64,000 nucleotides of DNA from Leptothoe kymatousa TAU-MAC 1615 (GCF_018739865.1 NZ_JADOER010000009.1:124001-188000), one strand, 5' to 3'. Positions 47,871 to 57,070 are shown, numbered from the stretch's first letter. Program-made: numbers and translations. Notes: generated from the letters alone by a model not told the origin.

Positions 47871-49103
47871 ATGCCTAGTTCCCAACCAAAAATCAAACTT
47901 GAAAATCTCATTAAGATTTACGGACAAAATCCTCAGAGAGCGTTAAAGCTCTTTCAAGAAGGTGGAAACCGAGACAATATCCTGGAAGCGACAGGCAATG
48001 TTTTAGGTGTAGCTAATGTCTCTCTTTCTATTGAAGAGGGTGAGCTATTTGTCGTAATGGGCCTATCGGGATCAGGGAAATCCACTCTGGTACGATGCAT
48101 CAATCGCTTGATTGAACCGACGAGCGGTCAGATTCTGATTGACGGGGAAGATGTGACCCGAGTTGATCAAGAACGGCTGCGAGAAATTAGACGCACCAAA
48201 GTATCCATGGTGTTTCAACGGTTTGGGCTATTACCCCACAAAACCGTTTTAGAAAATGTTGAATACGGTCTGAAAATGTGTGGACTGCCTTTGGCGGAGC
48301 GCCATGAAAAGGCCCAGCATATGCTCGATGTGGTAGGTCTGCACCAGTGGGCCAACTATGCCCCCAGTTCCTTGAGCGGTGGTATGCAGCAGCGGGTTGG
48401 ATTAGCGCGGGCACTGGCAACCGAAGCCCCCATCCTCCTAATGGACGAAGCCTTTAGTGCGCTGGACCCGTTAATCCGTCGGGAAATGCAGGATGAACTG
48501 ATGCGGCTGCAGTCGGAACTCAAGCGGACGATTGTGTTTATTAGCCATGACATCCAAGAAGCCCTGAGAATTGGCGACCGGGTAGCCATTATGAAAGATG
48601 GCCACTTGGTGCAGGTGGGTACACCGGAAGAGATTGTTACCAATCCGGTGGATGGCTACATTGCTGCATTTACCCAGGATGTAAATCGCGCCCAGGTGCT
48701 CAAAACAGGCTCCATCGTTCGCCAGACCGTACCGTTTATCCTCGGCAAGGGCTCTGCCCGAGCGGCCCTAGACCAAATGCAGGGCAATGCCCTGACCCGC
48801 ATGCATGTGGTCGATCGCCACGGCAAGCCCATTGGGATTCTCAATCAAGCCGAACTGCAAAACGCCGTCACCAGCAATGTGCAAGATGTGGAATCGGTGA
48901 TGAGCACCGATTTCCCGGTGGTAAAGGCCAGCACCAGCTTGGAAGAAATTTTCCATCTGGCTCGGTTTGGGGTGCCCATGGCGGTGATCAATCGCTCTGG
49001 CAAGTTTAAAGGCGTCGTAGAGCAGTCAGATATTCTGGCGAGCATTGGTCGCCTTAGTAACGACAAAGCCGATGTGCCCCAAGCACTATCCACTGCCGTT
49101 TAA
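47871..49103 (+). CDS. proV: Glycine betaine/proline ABC transporter, ATP-binding subunit
   Basis: 410 residues. The ABC domain has Walker A MGLSGSGKSTLVRC, signature LSGGMQQRVGLARAL and Walker B LLMDEAFSALDPL, then two C-terminal CBS domains (GNALTRMHVVDRHGKPIGI; FGVPMAVINRSGKFKGV), which in OpuA sense ionic strength. The opening IKLENLIKIYGQNPQRALKL is the ProV signature. It powers osmoprotectant uptake with the permease 18 bp downstream. The frame begins with an ATG at 47871. Confidence 0.95.
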   Translation: MPSSQPKIKLENLIKIYGQNPQRALKLFQEGGNRDNILEATGNVLGVANVSLSIEEGELFVVMGLSGSGKSTLVRCINRLIEPTSGQILIDGEDVTRVDQERLREIRRTKVSMVFQRFGLLPHKTVLENVEYGLKMCGLPLAERHEKAQHMLDVVGLHQWANYAPSSLSGGMQQRVGLARALATEAPILLMDEAFSALDPLIRREMQDELMRLQSELKRTIVFISHDIQEALRIGDRVAIMKDGHLVQVGTPEEIVTNPVDGYIAAFTQDVNRAQVLKTGSIVRQTVPFILGKGSARAALDQMQGNALTRMHVVDRHGKPIGILNQAELQNAVTSNVQDVESVMSTDFPVVKASTSLEEIFHLARFGVPMAVINRSGKFKGVVEQSDILASIGRLSNDKADVPQALSTAV

Positions 49104-49121
49104 ATTGTCAATTGTTTAATT

Positions 49122-50072
49122 ATGATTCCAGACATTTTTAACTGGTTGTTCTTCAACCAGTCGAGCCAAATCATCCCCCTGGGAGATTGGATTTCTGCTG
49201 CTGTCGCGTGGGTAGTGGTTAACTTTCGCTGGGTGTTTCAGTTGATTCGAATTCCCATCAGCCATACGCTCAATGCCATCGAAGCATTTCTGCAATGGTT
49301 GCCGCCCATTCTCTTTATCGCGGTGGTTGTGTTGTTTGCCTGGCAGTTTGCCACTCGCAAGATTGCCATCTTGAGTTTGTTTGCCATGGTGGCCATTGGC
49401 ATGATCGGGGCCTGGACCGAAACCATGACCACACTATCCTTGGTGATTGTGGCCGTGCTGCTGTGCATTGTGGTGGGGTTGCCCCTAGGCATTGCCTCCG
49501 CCCGCAACAATCGAGCCGAGGCCATTATTCGACCGATGTTAGATGCGATGCAAACCCTGCCCGCATTTGTTTATTTGGTGCCTGTGGTGATGCTGTTTGG
49601 GACGGGTAAAGTGCCAGGGGTCATTGTTACCTTTATTTTTGCCGTTCCCCCCCTCATCCGCCTGACCAACATTGGCATTCGCCAAGTATCGGAAGAAACC
49701 GTAGAAGCCGCCCTGGCCTTTGGGTCCACCCCTAAACAAATGCTGTGGGAAGTGCAGCTACCCCTGGCTATGCCCACCATTCTTGCGGGGGTGAACCAGG
49801 CCATTATGCTGGCCCTTTCCATGGTGGTAATTGCCTCGCTGATTGCCGTGGAAGGCTTGGGTCAGATGGTGAATCGCGGCATTGGCCGTTTGGATGTGGG
49901 TCTGGCGGCGGTGGGGGGCCTTGGCATTGTGCTGATGGCCATTGTGCTTGACCGCATTACCCAAAATGTGGGGAAATCGTCTCAAAACAGCCTCAATTGG
50001 CGCGATCGCGGACCGTGGGGAGCCCTGCGTAAGCTCACCAGCCAGCGTCGGCCTTCCGTATCCACCCCCTAG
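49122..50072 (+). CDS. proW: Glycine betaine/proline ABC transporter, permease subunit
   Basis: 316 residues with about seven hydrophobic segments. The binding-protein-dependent transport signature is AALAFGSTPKQMLWEVQLPL; LDAMQTLPAFVYLVPVVMLF and VVIASLIAVEGLGQMVNRG are typical of ProW. It forms the inner-membrane channel of the osmoprotectant importer. The ATG at 49122 immediately follows proV. Confidence 0.95.
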   Translation: MIPDIFNWLFFNQSSQIIPLGDWISAAVAWVVVNFRWVFQLIRIPISHTLNAIEAFLQWLPPILFIAVVVLFAWQFATRKIAILSLFAMVAIGMIGAWTETMTTLSLVIVAVLLCIVVGLPLGIASARNNRAEAIIRPMLDAMQTLPAFVYLVPVVMLFGTGKVPGVIVTFIFAVPPLIRLTNIGIRQVSEETVEAALAFGSTPKQMLWEVQLPLAMPTILAGVNQAIMLALSMVVIASLIAVEGLGQMVNRGIGRLDVGLAAVGGLGIVLMAIVLDRITQNVGKSSQNSLNWRDRGPWGALRKLTSQRRPSVSTP

Positions 50073-50154
50073 GGACTACGTTCTCTAACACACTTAACAG
50101 AATTGGATTTTCCTTTTCACTTCAGTTGTTCTATCGCATAGGAATTTGAAGACT

Positions 50155-51213
50155 ATGACTTTTAAATTCAAGCAATGGCCCGTTGCTCGAGTTCAGCCCG
50201 CATTCACAGGGCTTGCGATCGCACTTACCCTCACCGCCTGTACCGGTGGTGGGCAACAAGCCACCGACAAAGCTGCCGGTGGGCTACCGGGCGCAGGTGT
50301 CAGCGTCACCCCGGCCTATGCCCTGCTTGAAGAAGCCTTTCAAACCGAGGTGGTCAACATTGGCCTTGAGCAGTTGGGCTATGACATTAACAAGGCCAAG
50401 GAGCTGGAATATGCCTCCATGCACGTGGATATCGGCAACGGCGGCATCGACTTTACCGCCGCCCACTGGGATCCGAACCAGGTAGAATTTTTCGAAAATA
50501 GCGGCGGCGACGAAAAGCTAGAGCGGGCAGGGCTGATTGTGGCCGACGTGCTCCAGGGCTATAAAATCGACAAGGCTACAGCGGAGAAATACAACATTAC
50601 TACTTTGGATCAGCTCAAAGATCCAGAAATTGCCGCCCTATTCGACAGCGACGGCGACGGCAAAGCCAACATGGTCGGCTGCAATACCGGCTGGGCCTGT
50701 GAGCTAATTATTGAACACCACATCGACGAGTATGGCCTGCGGGACACCGTACAACAGGACCAGGGTCAATATTTTGCCCTGATTGCCGATAGCGTTACCC
50801 GCTTTGAACAAGGTAAGCCCATTCTCTTCTACACCTGGACGCCCCTATGGCTCCACAATACCCTGGTAGAAGGGGAAGATGTCACCTGGGTTGAAGTACC
50901 CTATACTTCATTCGCCGATCAGCAGGGGGATGACTTAGATGACATTGAAACCCTAGTGGATGGCAAAAACCTTGGCTTTGGCATTGCCCAACAGCGGATT
51001 GTGGCCAACCAAGAATTTATCGATAACAACCCCGCCGCTGCTAAATTCTTTAGCCTGGTGGAAGTTCCCATTGATGCTGTGAACGACCAAAATAAGCTCG
51101 TTCAGGATGGTGAAGACAGCCTGGATGCCATTCGTGGCCACGCCGAAGCTTGGGTTACAGAAAACCAAGCTGAGTTTGATGGTTGGGTAGAGGCCGCATT
51201 AGCCGCTCAGTAA
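50155..51213 (+). CDS. proX: Glycine betaine/proline-binding lipoprotein ProX (copy 1)
   Basis: About 352 residues from the ATG at 50155 (MTFKFKQWPVARV); a TTG nine bases earlier is less likely. Signal peptide with lipobox LTLTACTGG; the mature part starts at Cys. The binding fold includes VNIGLEQLGYDINKAKELEY, FTAAHWDPNQ, CNTGWACELI and YTWTPLWLHNTL, whose tryptophans can form the aromatic betaine pocket. Captures glycine betaine, choline or proline for ProV/W. Third gene of the operon. Confidence 0.93.
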   Translation: MTFKFKQWPVARVQPAFTGLAIALTLTACTGGGQQATDKAAGGLPGAGVSVTPAYALLEEAFQTEVVNIGLEQLGYDINKAKELEYASMHVDIGNGGIDFTAAHWDPNQVEFFENSGGDEKLERAGLIVADVLQGYKIDKATAEKYNITTLDQLKDPEIAALFDSDGDGKANMVGCNTGWACELIIEHHIDEYGLRDTVQQDQGQYFALIADSVTRFEQGKPILFYTWTPLWLHNTLVEGEDVTWVEVPYTSFADQQGDDLDDIETLVDGKNLGFGIAQQRIVANQEFIDNNPAAAKFFSLVEVPIDAVNDQNKLVQDGEDSLDAIRGHAEAWVTENQAEFDGWVEAALAAQ

Positions 51214-51355
51214 GCTGTATAGATCGCTGATTGCCATAGTGGGTAAAAGATTCACTCAGATCTTGCACCAAGTCGGTTTTGAGCCTTAAACCCACATTGG
51301 ATTCAAAATCCAACGCTAATTGAGGGCTGTCCACTAAAGGGACAAAATTGGATTA

Positions 51356-51409
51356 AAAGCTCTAAATATAGAGCTTTCAGGGGTCCTCTAACCCCTTTTA
51401 GGGGGTTTT
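51356..51409. terminator. Two hairpins between the two proX genes
   Basis: AAAGCTCTA (51356-51364) / TAGAGCTTT (51369-51377) and, directly after, AACCCC (51390-51395) / GGGGTT (51402-51407) with a T tail. The second has terminator form. They may separate the proVWX transcript from the second proX or modulate its level. Confidence 0.65.
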
Positions 51410-51544
51410 CATTCGATTAGCCTTGGCACTTTTAGTCCAAGGTGGGCCGTGCTTCATCACCAGGGGCAAGATTTAAGTTCACCCACTGAGTCGCAATCAG
51501 CAGCCTTTTCAATTGTTCCACGACACATAATTTTGAGAACCGCA

Positions 51545-52597
51545 ATGTTTAATCTAAAGCTATCTGCAATGAATTGTGCGCGACCTGTATTTACAGGACT
51601 TGCGATCGCCCTTAGCCTCACCGCCTGCACCTCTGGCCAACAAACAGACAAAGCCACCGACGGCAACGCCCTGCCCGGCGATGGTGTGAACGTCACCGCC
51701 AGCTATGGCCTGATTGAAGAACTGTTCCAAACCGAAGTGGTCAATATCGGTTTAGAGCAGTTGGGCTACACCATCAATAAGCCCAAGGAACTAGAATATG
51801 CCTCCATGCATGTGGACATGGCCAACGGCGGCATCGACTTCACCACAGCCCACTGGGAAAAACTACACCAAGGCTTTTTCGACAACAGCGGTGGCGATGA
51901 AAAGCTAGAGCGTACGGGGGTCTATATTCCCAATGTGCTCCAGGGCTACAAAATCGACAAAGCTACCGCAGATGAGTACGGTATTACATCCTTAGATCAG
52001 CTGAAGGATCCAGAAATTGCGGCTCTGTTTGATTCCGATGGCGATGGCAAAGCTAACTTGACCGGCTGCAACCCTGGTTGGGGCTGTGAGCTAGTAATTG
52101 AGCATCACTTAGAGGAATACGGTCTGCGAGATACGGTACAGCATGACCAGGGTCAATACTTTGCTTTGTTAGCGGACACTATGACCCGCTACGATCAGGG
52201 TAACCCTGTTCTTCTCTACACCTGGACACCCCTTTGGGTCCATGGTGTCCTTAAGGAAGGGGAAGATGTTACCTGGCTCGAGGTACCCTATACGTCTTTA
52301 CCCGAAGAGCAAGGCGAAGTCTCTGAAGCGGATACGTCTGCGGAGGGTAAAAACCTTGGCTTTGGTGTGGACCAACAGGTGATTGTGGCAAACCAGACCT
52401 TTGTGGATGAAAATCCGGTGGCGGCTACGTTCTTTACGCTGGCTAAGCTGCCTTTGGATGATGTGAGTGCTCAGAACCAGCTAATGGAAAATGGTGAGGA
52501 TAGCCCCGAGGCAATTCGTGGCCATGCGGAAGCTTGGGTTGCGGACAATCAGGCTGAGTTTGATAGCTGGGTTGAAGGGGCTCTTGCTGCCAAGTAA
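51545..52597 (+). CDS. proX: Glycine betaine/proline-binding lipoprotein ProX (copy 2)
   Basis: About 350 residues from the ATG at 51545 (MFNLKLSAMNCARPV); the frame runs upstream to 51449, but that part overlaps non-coding sequence. Lipobox LSLTACTSG. It parallels copy 1 throughout (VNIGLEQLGYTINKPKELEY, CNPGWGCEL, YTWTPLWVHGVL), so it arose by tandem duplication. Differences cluster in the ligand-proximal loops (FTTAHWEKLHQGF), and the second copy may have altered affinity or specificity. Strong terminator after it. Confidence 0.92.
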   Translation: MFNLKLSAMNCARPVFTGLAIALSLTACTSGQQTDKATDGNALPGDGVNVTASYGLIEELFQTEVVNIGLEQLGYTINKPKELEYASMHVDMANGGIDFTTAHWEKLHQGFFDNSGGDEKLERTGVYIPNVLQGYKIDKATADEYGITSLDQLKDPEIAALFDSDGDGKANLTGCNPGWGCELVIEHHLEEYGLRDTVQHDQGQYFALLADTMTRYDQGNPVLLYTWTPLWVHGVLKEGEDVTWLEVPYTSLPEEQGEVSEADTSAEGKNLGFGVDQQVIVANQTFVDENPVAATFFTLAKLPLDDVSAQNQLMENGEDSPEAIRGHAEAWVADNQAEFDSWVEGALAAK

Positions 52598-52640
52598 GAC
52601 ATTTGGAGATGCTGTAAGGGCATCTAGTTAAATCCTAGGG

Positions 52641-52676
52641 CAACCTGCGAAAGATGATTTCGCAGGTTGTTTTTTT
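52641..52676 (+). terminator. Rho-independent terminator of the osmoprotectant operon
   Basis: Perfect 12-bp stem CAACCTGCGAAA / TTTCGCAGGTTG with a 5-nt loop and seven T's. Confidence 0.95.
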
Positions 52677-52700
52677 ATTGGGGTGCTATATGGATAATTC

Positions 52701-52774
52701 GCAGTATAGTATGCCGATTGGGATGGATAGACTACCGGTTTGCAGTGTAGTATGCCAATTTGGATGGATAGACT
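52701..52774. repeat. Two 33-bp direct repeats
   Basis: GCAGTATAGTATGCCGATTG plus GGATGGATAGACT at 52701-52733 recurs with three changes at 52742-52774. A shorter match to the GCAGTATAG start is at 53418. Non-coding. Confidence 0.8.
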
Positions 52775-52884
52775 GAAAAAGTAGACCTAATAAATAATTG
52801 GCCGACGTCAAAATTTCGACTACTTCTCAAGCTTATTTTTTACACTTATTGTGTTGCTGATCGAATTAATGTAGCGGTGATGCT

Positions 52885-52980
52885 ATGCAAGCCAAACGTC
52901 AAGAGCAACTTTCCTCTACTGATGCTGAAGTAATTTTAGAGCGATTGCCTGAGCGAATCCGTGCTGCTTTAGCCAGGTAG
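52885..52980 (+). CDS. Very small open frame, possible truncated antitoxin-like N-terminus
   Basis: 31 codons, MQAKRQEQLSSTDAEVILER then LPERIRAALAR and TAG. The end resembles the start of small cyanobacterial helix proteins with LPER-I/L-RAAL. Probably the head of a longer protein that was truncated. The next frame follows after one base, but its product shows no link. Confidence 0.35.
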   Translation: MQAKRQEQLSSTDAEVILERLPERIRAALAR

Positions 52981-52981
52981 G

Positions 52982-53338
52982 GTGCGTGACAAACGCACCG
53001 CTTACAATTACACCACGATCGTAAATCGGCTCTGCGAAGTCGCAAATAAACCAAACCTCATCACAGATATCGACGATTTCGTTGATACCCGCTCGGGCAA
53101 GGCAAGGCTGAAATACAAAATTAACGGTAGCGATCTCAACTGGGACATTGAGATCAACAATGATTGGGCTAACACATTGATGCTTTCCTACACCATGGAC
53201 GACATTGAATGCGATGGCTGTCGATTTTACTTCAAAGAGAATGGACAAGCGATAATCTTGTTCTATCTGGATGAAGCCGCCGCAAATGAAATTAACAAAC
53301 TGTCGAACAATACTCTGAAACCATTTATTCCCAAATGA
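52982..53338 (+). CDS. Hypothetical protein
   Basis: 118 residues if GTG at 52982 is used. The sequence is balanced and protein-like (LNWDIEINNDWANTLMLSYT, DDIECDGCRFYFKENGQAII) with alternating beta-strand periodicity, but matches no family I know. It lies among truncated genes, lower in GC than the flanks, in an accessory stretch. An immunity-like role is possible but unsupported. Confidence 0.5.
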   Translation: MRDKRTAYNYTTIVNRLCEVANKPNLITDIDDFVDTRSGKARLKYKINGSDLNWDIEINNDWANTLMLSYTMDDIECDGCRFYFKENGQAIILFYLDEAAANEINKLSNNTLKPFIPK

Positions 53339-53445
53339 TACGGGATCGTGAGCAATGCCATTCAGAAGCTCCGACCTATAGCGTAGCAAAGCAGTAGAAT
53401 CAACCCATCATGTTTCTGCAGTATAGCGAATAGAGAGGCACAGGA

Positions 53446-53547
53446 ATGAGCCGAATCGTCTTGACCACCATTGGCTCTTTCGGAGACTTGCATCCAAAGA
53501 TTGCGATCTCACTTGAGCTGAATAGAGTCCCCAATCAGGGCTGGTGA
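53446..53547 (+). pseudogene. N-terminal stub of a GT1/GT28-type glycosyltransferase
   Basis: 33 codons: MSRIVLTTIGSFGDLHPKIA then ISLELNRVPNQGW and TGA. The opening is the classic start of UDP-glycosyl/sterol glycosyltransferases (GSFGDLHP), and a good ribosome-binding site (CAGGA) precedes it. The rest of the enzyme is missing: sequence after the stop shows no related frame. Confidence 0.65.
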
Positions 53548-53594
53548 GATGTTCATTCCAGTTTGGTAGGATGAATAATAATGCAACATGTCCC

Positions 53595-53981
53595 ATGAAT
53601 CTCTCGAAATTTGTCGTCTACCTAGCGGCCATCGTCTTTATCCTCTACGGTCTGGCCTTCACCATCAACCCAAACGGCATGTCCATGCTGGTGACAGGGA
53701 CCGAGCTGACTAACACCTCAGACCTTGTGGACTTCCGGGCAACCTATGGCGGCATGACCATCGCCATTGGGGTGATTATCCTATACCTTCATGCCATCAA
53801 CCAGATTCGCCCCAGTTTAATTGCCGTGACTGTTGTGCTGCTCTCCATGGCAGGGGCTCGCACCATCGGCTTTATCGTTGATGGCGCGCCTAACTATTTG
53901 ATGTACGCCTACCTGGTCCTCGAACTCGGCGGTGGCTTGTTAGCCCTATTGGCTCTGAGCAAAACCCAGAACATCGACTGA
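53595..53981 (+). CDS. DUF4345 family membrane protein
   Basis: About 128 residues from ATG 53595 (MNLSKFVVYLAAIVFILYGL); the frame extends to 53544 through a stub. Four hydrophobic helices with FTINPNGMSMLV, the DFRATYGGMTIAIGVIIL signature and LMYAYLVLELGGGLLAL match DUF4345. Function unknown. It is followed at 11 bp by an AraC-type regulator, the likely controller of the pair. Confidence 0.8.
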   Translation: MNLSKFVVYLAAIVFILYGLAFTINPNGMSMLVTGTELTNTSDLVDFRATYGGMTIAIGVIILYLHAINQIRPSLIAVTVVLLSMAGARTIGFIVDGAPNYLMYAYLVLELGGGLLALLALSKTQNID

Positions 53982-53992
53982 GCGCACAGAAA

Positions 53993-54784
53993 ATGGAAAA
54001 ATCCAAAGCTAAGAACAATTCAAGAGTGTCTGTGCTGTCAATCTCTCAGGCCACGACAGCCACATTTACCGACCTTTATTTTCAATATACCTTTTTGTTC
54101 TTTATCCAGGTGGGGAGCAAAAGAGTCTTGTGCCCCATTAACGGCGAACTGATTGGCAATGCCGAAGATGTGATTATATTTCCCCCTGGGTCCATGGTCA
54201 CGCTGGAAAATCGCCCCGTGTTTGGCAACGACTATCAAGCCACCGGCGTTTGCTTTCCGCACCCTATGATAGAAACCATCTTCTCCGACAAAAGGCCGGA
54301 GCCAACGGGCATCCAAGTCCTGCAATCGGATCAGTCTGGGCAAATCTTAAATACGGTCCAGGCCACCCTAAATGACCCAGAACTACCCGAACCGATCAAA
54401 CAGCATCGGCTGCTGGAACCTCTGATCTGGCTAAAACATAACGGCATTTATCTCACCCCCCAGGCAGAAGAGAATCCCCTCAGCAAGGTAAGAAGGCTAA
54501 TTGAAACAGATTTAAGCCATCCCTGGCGGTCCGGTGAAGTGGCGGAACACTTTGCCATTAGTGAGGCCACCATGCGGCGTTGGCTAACCAAGTCTGGGCA
54601 AGGGTTTTCGAAAATATTGCAAAACACAAGGCTTGAACACGGCCTCAGCCTGTTGCAGTCAACAGATATTCCCATTTCTGCGATCGCATTCGATTGTGGC
54701 TTCAAAACGCCGTCCCACTTTTCAGATTCGTTTAAGAAGCGCTTTGGCATCAAGCCCAGTGAGATCCGCAAGGTGGAAGGTTGA
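53993..54784 (+). CDS. AraC family transcriptional regulator
   Basis: 263 residues. The N-terminal part is cupin-like (QVGSKRVLCPINGELIGNAE, FPPGSMVTLENRPVF); the C-terminal 100 residues hold two helix-turn-helices (WRSGEVAEHFAISEATMRRW; IPISAIAFDCGFKTPSHFSD). FKKRFGIKPSEIRK ends the AraC signature. A small-molecule-responsive activator; ligand unknown. Adjacent to DUF4345 and upstream of a secreted PEBP gene. Confidence 0.92.
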   Translation: MEKSKAKNNSRVSVLSISQATTATFTDLYFQYTFLFFIQVGSKRVLCPINGELIGNAEDVIIFPPGSMVTLENRPVFGNDYQATGVCFPHPMIETIFSDKRPEPTGIQVLQSDQSGQILNTVQATLNDPELPEPIKQHRLLEPLIWLKHNGIYLTPQAEENPLSKVRRLIETDLSHPWRSGEVAEHFAISEATMRRWLTKSGQGFSKILQNTRLEHGLSLLQSTDIPISAIAFDCGFKTPSHFSDSFKKRFGIKPSEIRKVEG

Positions 54785-54880
54785 GCGTTTTTCGATAGTT
54801 TCTGCCCGACTGGTGGAAGTATAGTCAAACCGTCCTTGATAAATTCAGAGTGTAGAAAATGCTCAACAAGGACCACAACC

Positions 54881-55429
54881 ATGCTTCGTCAGATTCTTTC
54901 CCTTGGCGTATTGCTCACCACTGCGATCGCGGCTCCTGCCGCTGCCCAGGGCTTTAACTTAACCAGCACAACAGTCTCCGAAGGCGAAACCCTGACCAAC
55001 ACCCACGTTTTTGCAGGCTTTGGCTGCGAAGGAGAAAACCAATCACCACAGTTGTCATGGACCGGCGCACCGGCAGACACAAAAAGCTTCGCCATCAATG
55101 TATACGATCCAGATGCACCAACAGGTTCAGGCTGGTGGCACTGGAATGTGGTGAATCTCCCCGCATCTACCAACTCCATTGGACAAAATGCAAGCCTCAA
55201 TAACGGCCTGCCGAGCGCGGCGATTGAAATTCGCAACGACTATGGCACCATAGGCTTTGGGGGTGCTTGCCCCCCGCCCGGCGAAGTCCACCGCTATACC
55301 TTTACGGTGTATGCGCTGGGTACGGCACAATTGGACCTACCGGAAAATCCTAGCAATGCCCTTGTTGGCTTTATGATCCGTGCCAATATGCTCGACAGCG
55401 CAAGCCTCACCGCCGTTTACCATCGATAA
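54881..55429 (+). CDS. Secreted YbhB/YbcL-type phosphatidylethanolamine-binding protein
   Basis: About 182 residues from ATG 54881 (MLRQILSLGVLLTTAIAAPA, a signal peptide). PEBP fold motifs: LTSTTVSEGETLTNTHVF, NQSPQLSWTGAPADTKSFAI, YDPDAPTGSGWWHWNVVNL and GACPPPGEVHRYTFTVYAL. It belongs to the bacterial YbhB/YbcL group (Raf kinase inhibitor-like); the role in bacteria is unclear. The stop overlaps the next ATG (TAATG). Confidence 0.9.
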   Translation: MLRQILSLGVLLTTAIAAPAAAQGFNLTSTTVSEGETLTNTHVFAGFGCEGENQSPQLSWTGAPADTKSFAINVYDPDAPTGSGWWHWNVVNLPASTNSIGQNASLNNGLPSAAIEIRNDYGTIGFGGACPPPGEVHRYTFTVYALGTAQLDLPENPSNALVGFMIRANMLDSASLTAVYHR

Positions 55430-55713
55430 TGGTAACAATTTCTTCCCGGCTTCTCCCTAGAGGGTCGGGAACAATGGAACGCCTACGTGGTCGATGCTTA
55501 GTCAGCGTAGGTGACAACAACAATCTAGTTAGCATTGTTCCCCAAACCAGCATCCTTACAACTCTAGCCCCCATGGTGATGCAGAATGCGATCGCACGTG
55601 CCCCCAAAGGAGAGTTTATCCGTTACGAAGTTAACGTCCAGAGCATTCAGGGTCAAATCATGATAAACACATGCACAGCCCAGTCACATCAACGGGTGAT
55701 TCACAACATATGA
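55429..55713 (+). CDS. Hypothetical protein overlapping the PEBP stop
   Basis: 94 residues beginning in the TAATG overlap. The middle reads NLVSIVPQTSILTTLAPMVM then QNAIARAPKGEFIRYEVNVQ. No family recognised; weak evidence beyond a coupled start. Confidence 0.35.
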   Translation: MVTISSRLLPRGSGTMERLRGRCLVSVGDNNNLVSIVPQTSILTTLAPMVMQNAIARAPKGEFIRYEVNVQSIQGQIMINTCTAQSHQRVIHNI

Positions 55714-56061
55714 AGTTCAGCCCACCATCACCTCACTTTTGCCGGAATCTATCAAGCTATACCTGTTGATTGAGTTAGCAACCCGGTTCTCCAGCAGGCT
55801 GTCCATCCATGGTAAATTTACTCCCCCTCAACCCATCCAGCCTCCAACTCATGGGCTTGCTGGCATCCATCCATTTCACCCTGTGGTGCCATCGGTTATC
55901 AAACACCGCACCCGCTATTTAAAGTACTTTTCTATACCAGCACGGTTGACTCAACCAAGCCTGAATCAAGCTTTTACAAAGTTCAAATTGCCCCTCTGGA
56001 ATCCACATCCACCACCTGTAGCTCAGACTCAGTAGCCCATATCATCGGCCCAGTCTGCGCT
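55714..56061. other. Intergenic, 348 bp, no gene supported
   Basis: Pro-rich open frames here are low complexity and lack start signals. No repeat or hairpin found. Confidence 0.4.
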
Positions 56062-57045
56062 ATGAAGCAACGCCACTACAACATTTTTTCCCATATCTGC
56101 CTGACCAGCGTCCTGGCACTCACGGGTCTAGCCATGGCAACGAGCCAGTTTGGCTGGTCCCTATACCTGGAGATTTTCTCTCATTTTCAAGTTCAATATT
56201 TTCTAGCAGCCCTCATAATCGCAGCCACAGCAGCACTCCTGCGCAACTATCGGCTATTGCTAGTTATTTTATTTTGCACTGCCCTGCTATCTGCCCAGGT
56301 GATGCCCTGGTATATTCCAGTTAGCCTAGGGGGGCCATCGACCAACTATCGCATTGTTTTAGCCAACCTCAATTTCAACAACGAGGATGCTGGCGCAGCC
56401 CTCACACTAATAGACCAAGAACAGCCCGACCTAGCGTTATTCCTAGAGACTGGTCGCCCTATGGAGCAACAGCTCACAGCCCTAAAGCGTGACTATCCTT
56501 ACAGCACGACCCCAGAGGATGGCATTCTTCTATATAGCAAATACCCGCTCACAGACATACACCTAAAACAGTTTGGCCGCTACGCAAGGGAGTCTCTAAC
56601 AGCCCACTTTAAAGTTTTCGACACCCCTATTTCCTTAGTCGCTGTCCATCCACTACCGCCCATAGAGTCAAAAATGTTTTTGTCTCGCAACACATTACTC
56701 AATGACGTGGGGCAATATATCAAAGCCCAGACAGATGCTGTCATCTTCCTAGGGGATCTCAATATCACCATGTGGTCACCCTATTATCAACATTTTATCC
56801 AACAAACTCAGCTTAAAAATACTCGGCAAGGTTTTGGCATTCAGCCCACATGGCCAAGGGTGGGCAGCTATTTTGGGCTACCTCGCTGGACCCAGTGGCT
56901 CATATCTCCCTTACAAATTCCCATCGACCATTGTTTGGTGAGCCCACAGATTCGAGTAGCCGATGTTCACACTGGCACCGATACAGGCTCTGACCACGCC
57001 CCACTAGTGGTGGATTTAGTCATTCCTGCCGCTAAACCAGCATAG
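56062..57045 (+). CDS. Membrane-anchored endonuclease/exonuclease/phosphatase family protein
   Basis: 327 residues. Three N-terminal hydrophobic helices (about 10-95) anchor it; the EEP domain follows with RIVLANLNFNNEDAG, ALFLETGRPME, LVAVHPLPPIESK, FLGDLNITMWSPYY (Asp/Asn active site) and the terminal GSDHAPLVVDL (catalytic His). IPIDHCLVSPQIRV is typical. It would cleave phosphodiesters or phosphomonoesters in the periplasm; the substrate (nucleic acid, lipid or inositol phosphate) is unknown. Confidence 0.88.
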   Translation: MKQRHYNIFSHICLTSVLALTGLAMATSQFGWSLYLEIFSHFQVQYFLAALIIAATAALLRNYRLLLVILFCTALLSAQVMPWYIPVSLGGPSTNYRIVLANLNFNNEDAGAALTLIDQEQPDLALFLETGRPMEQQLTALKRDYPYSTTPEDGILLYSKYPLTDIHLKQFGRYARESLTAHFKVFDTPISLVAVHPLPPIESKMFLSRNTLLNDVGQYIKAQTDAVIFLGDLNITMWSPYYQHFIQQTQLKNTRQGFGIQPTWPRVGSYFGLPRWTQWLISPLQIPIDHCLVSPQIRVADVHTGTDTGSDHAPLVVDLVIPAAKPA

Positions 57046-57070
57046 TGGGCATGGTTGCGATCTGGGTTAC

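Noticed and set aside
55739..56035. Proline/histidine-rich frame before the EEP gene
   Set aside because: Low-complexity composition, no start signal, no family.
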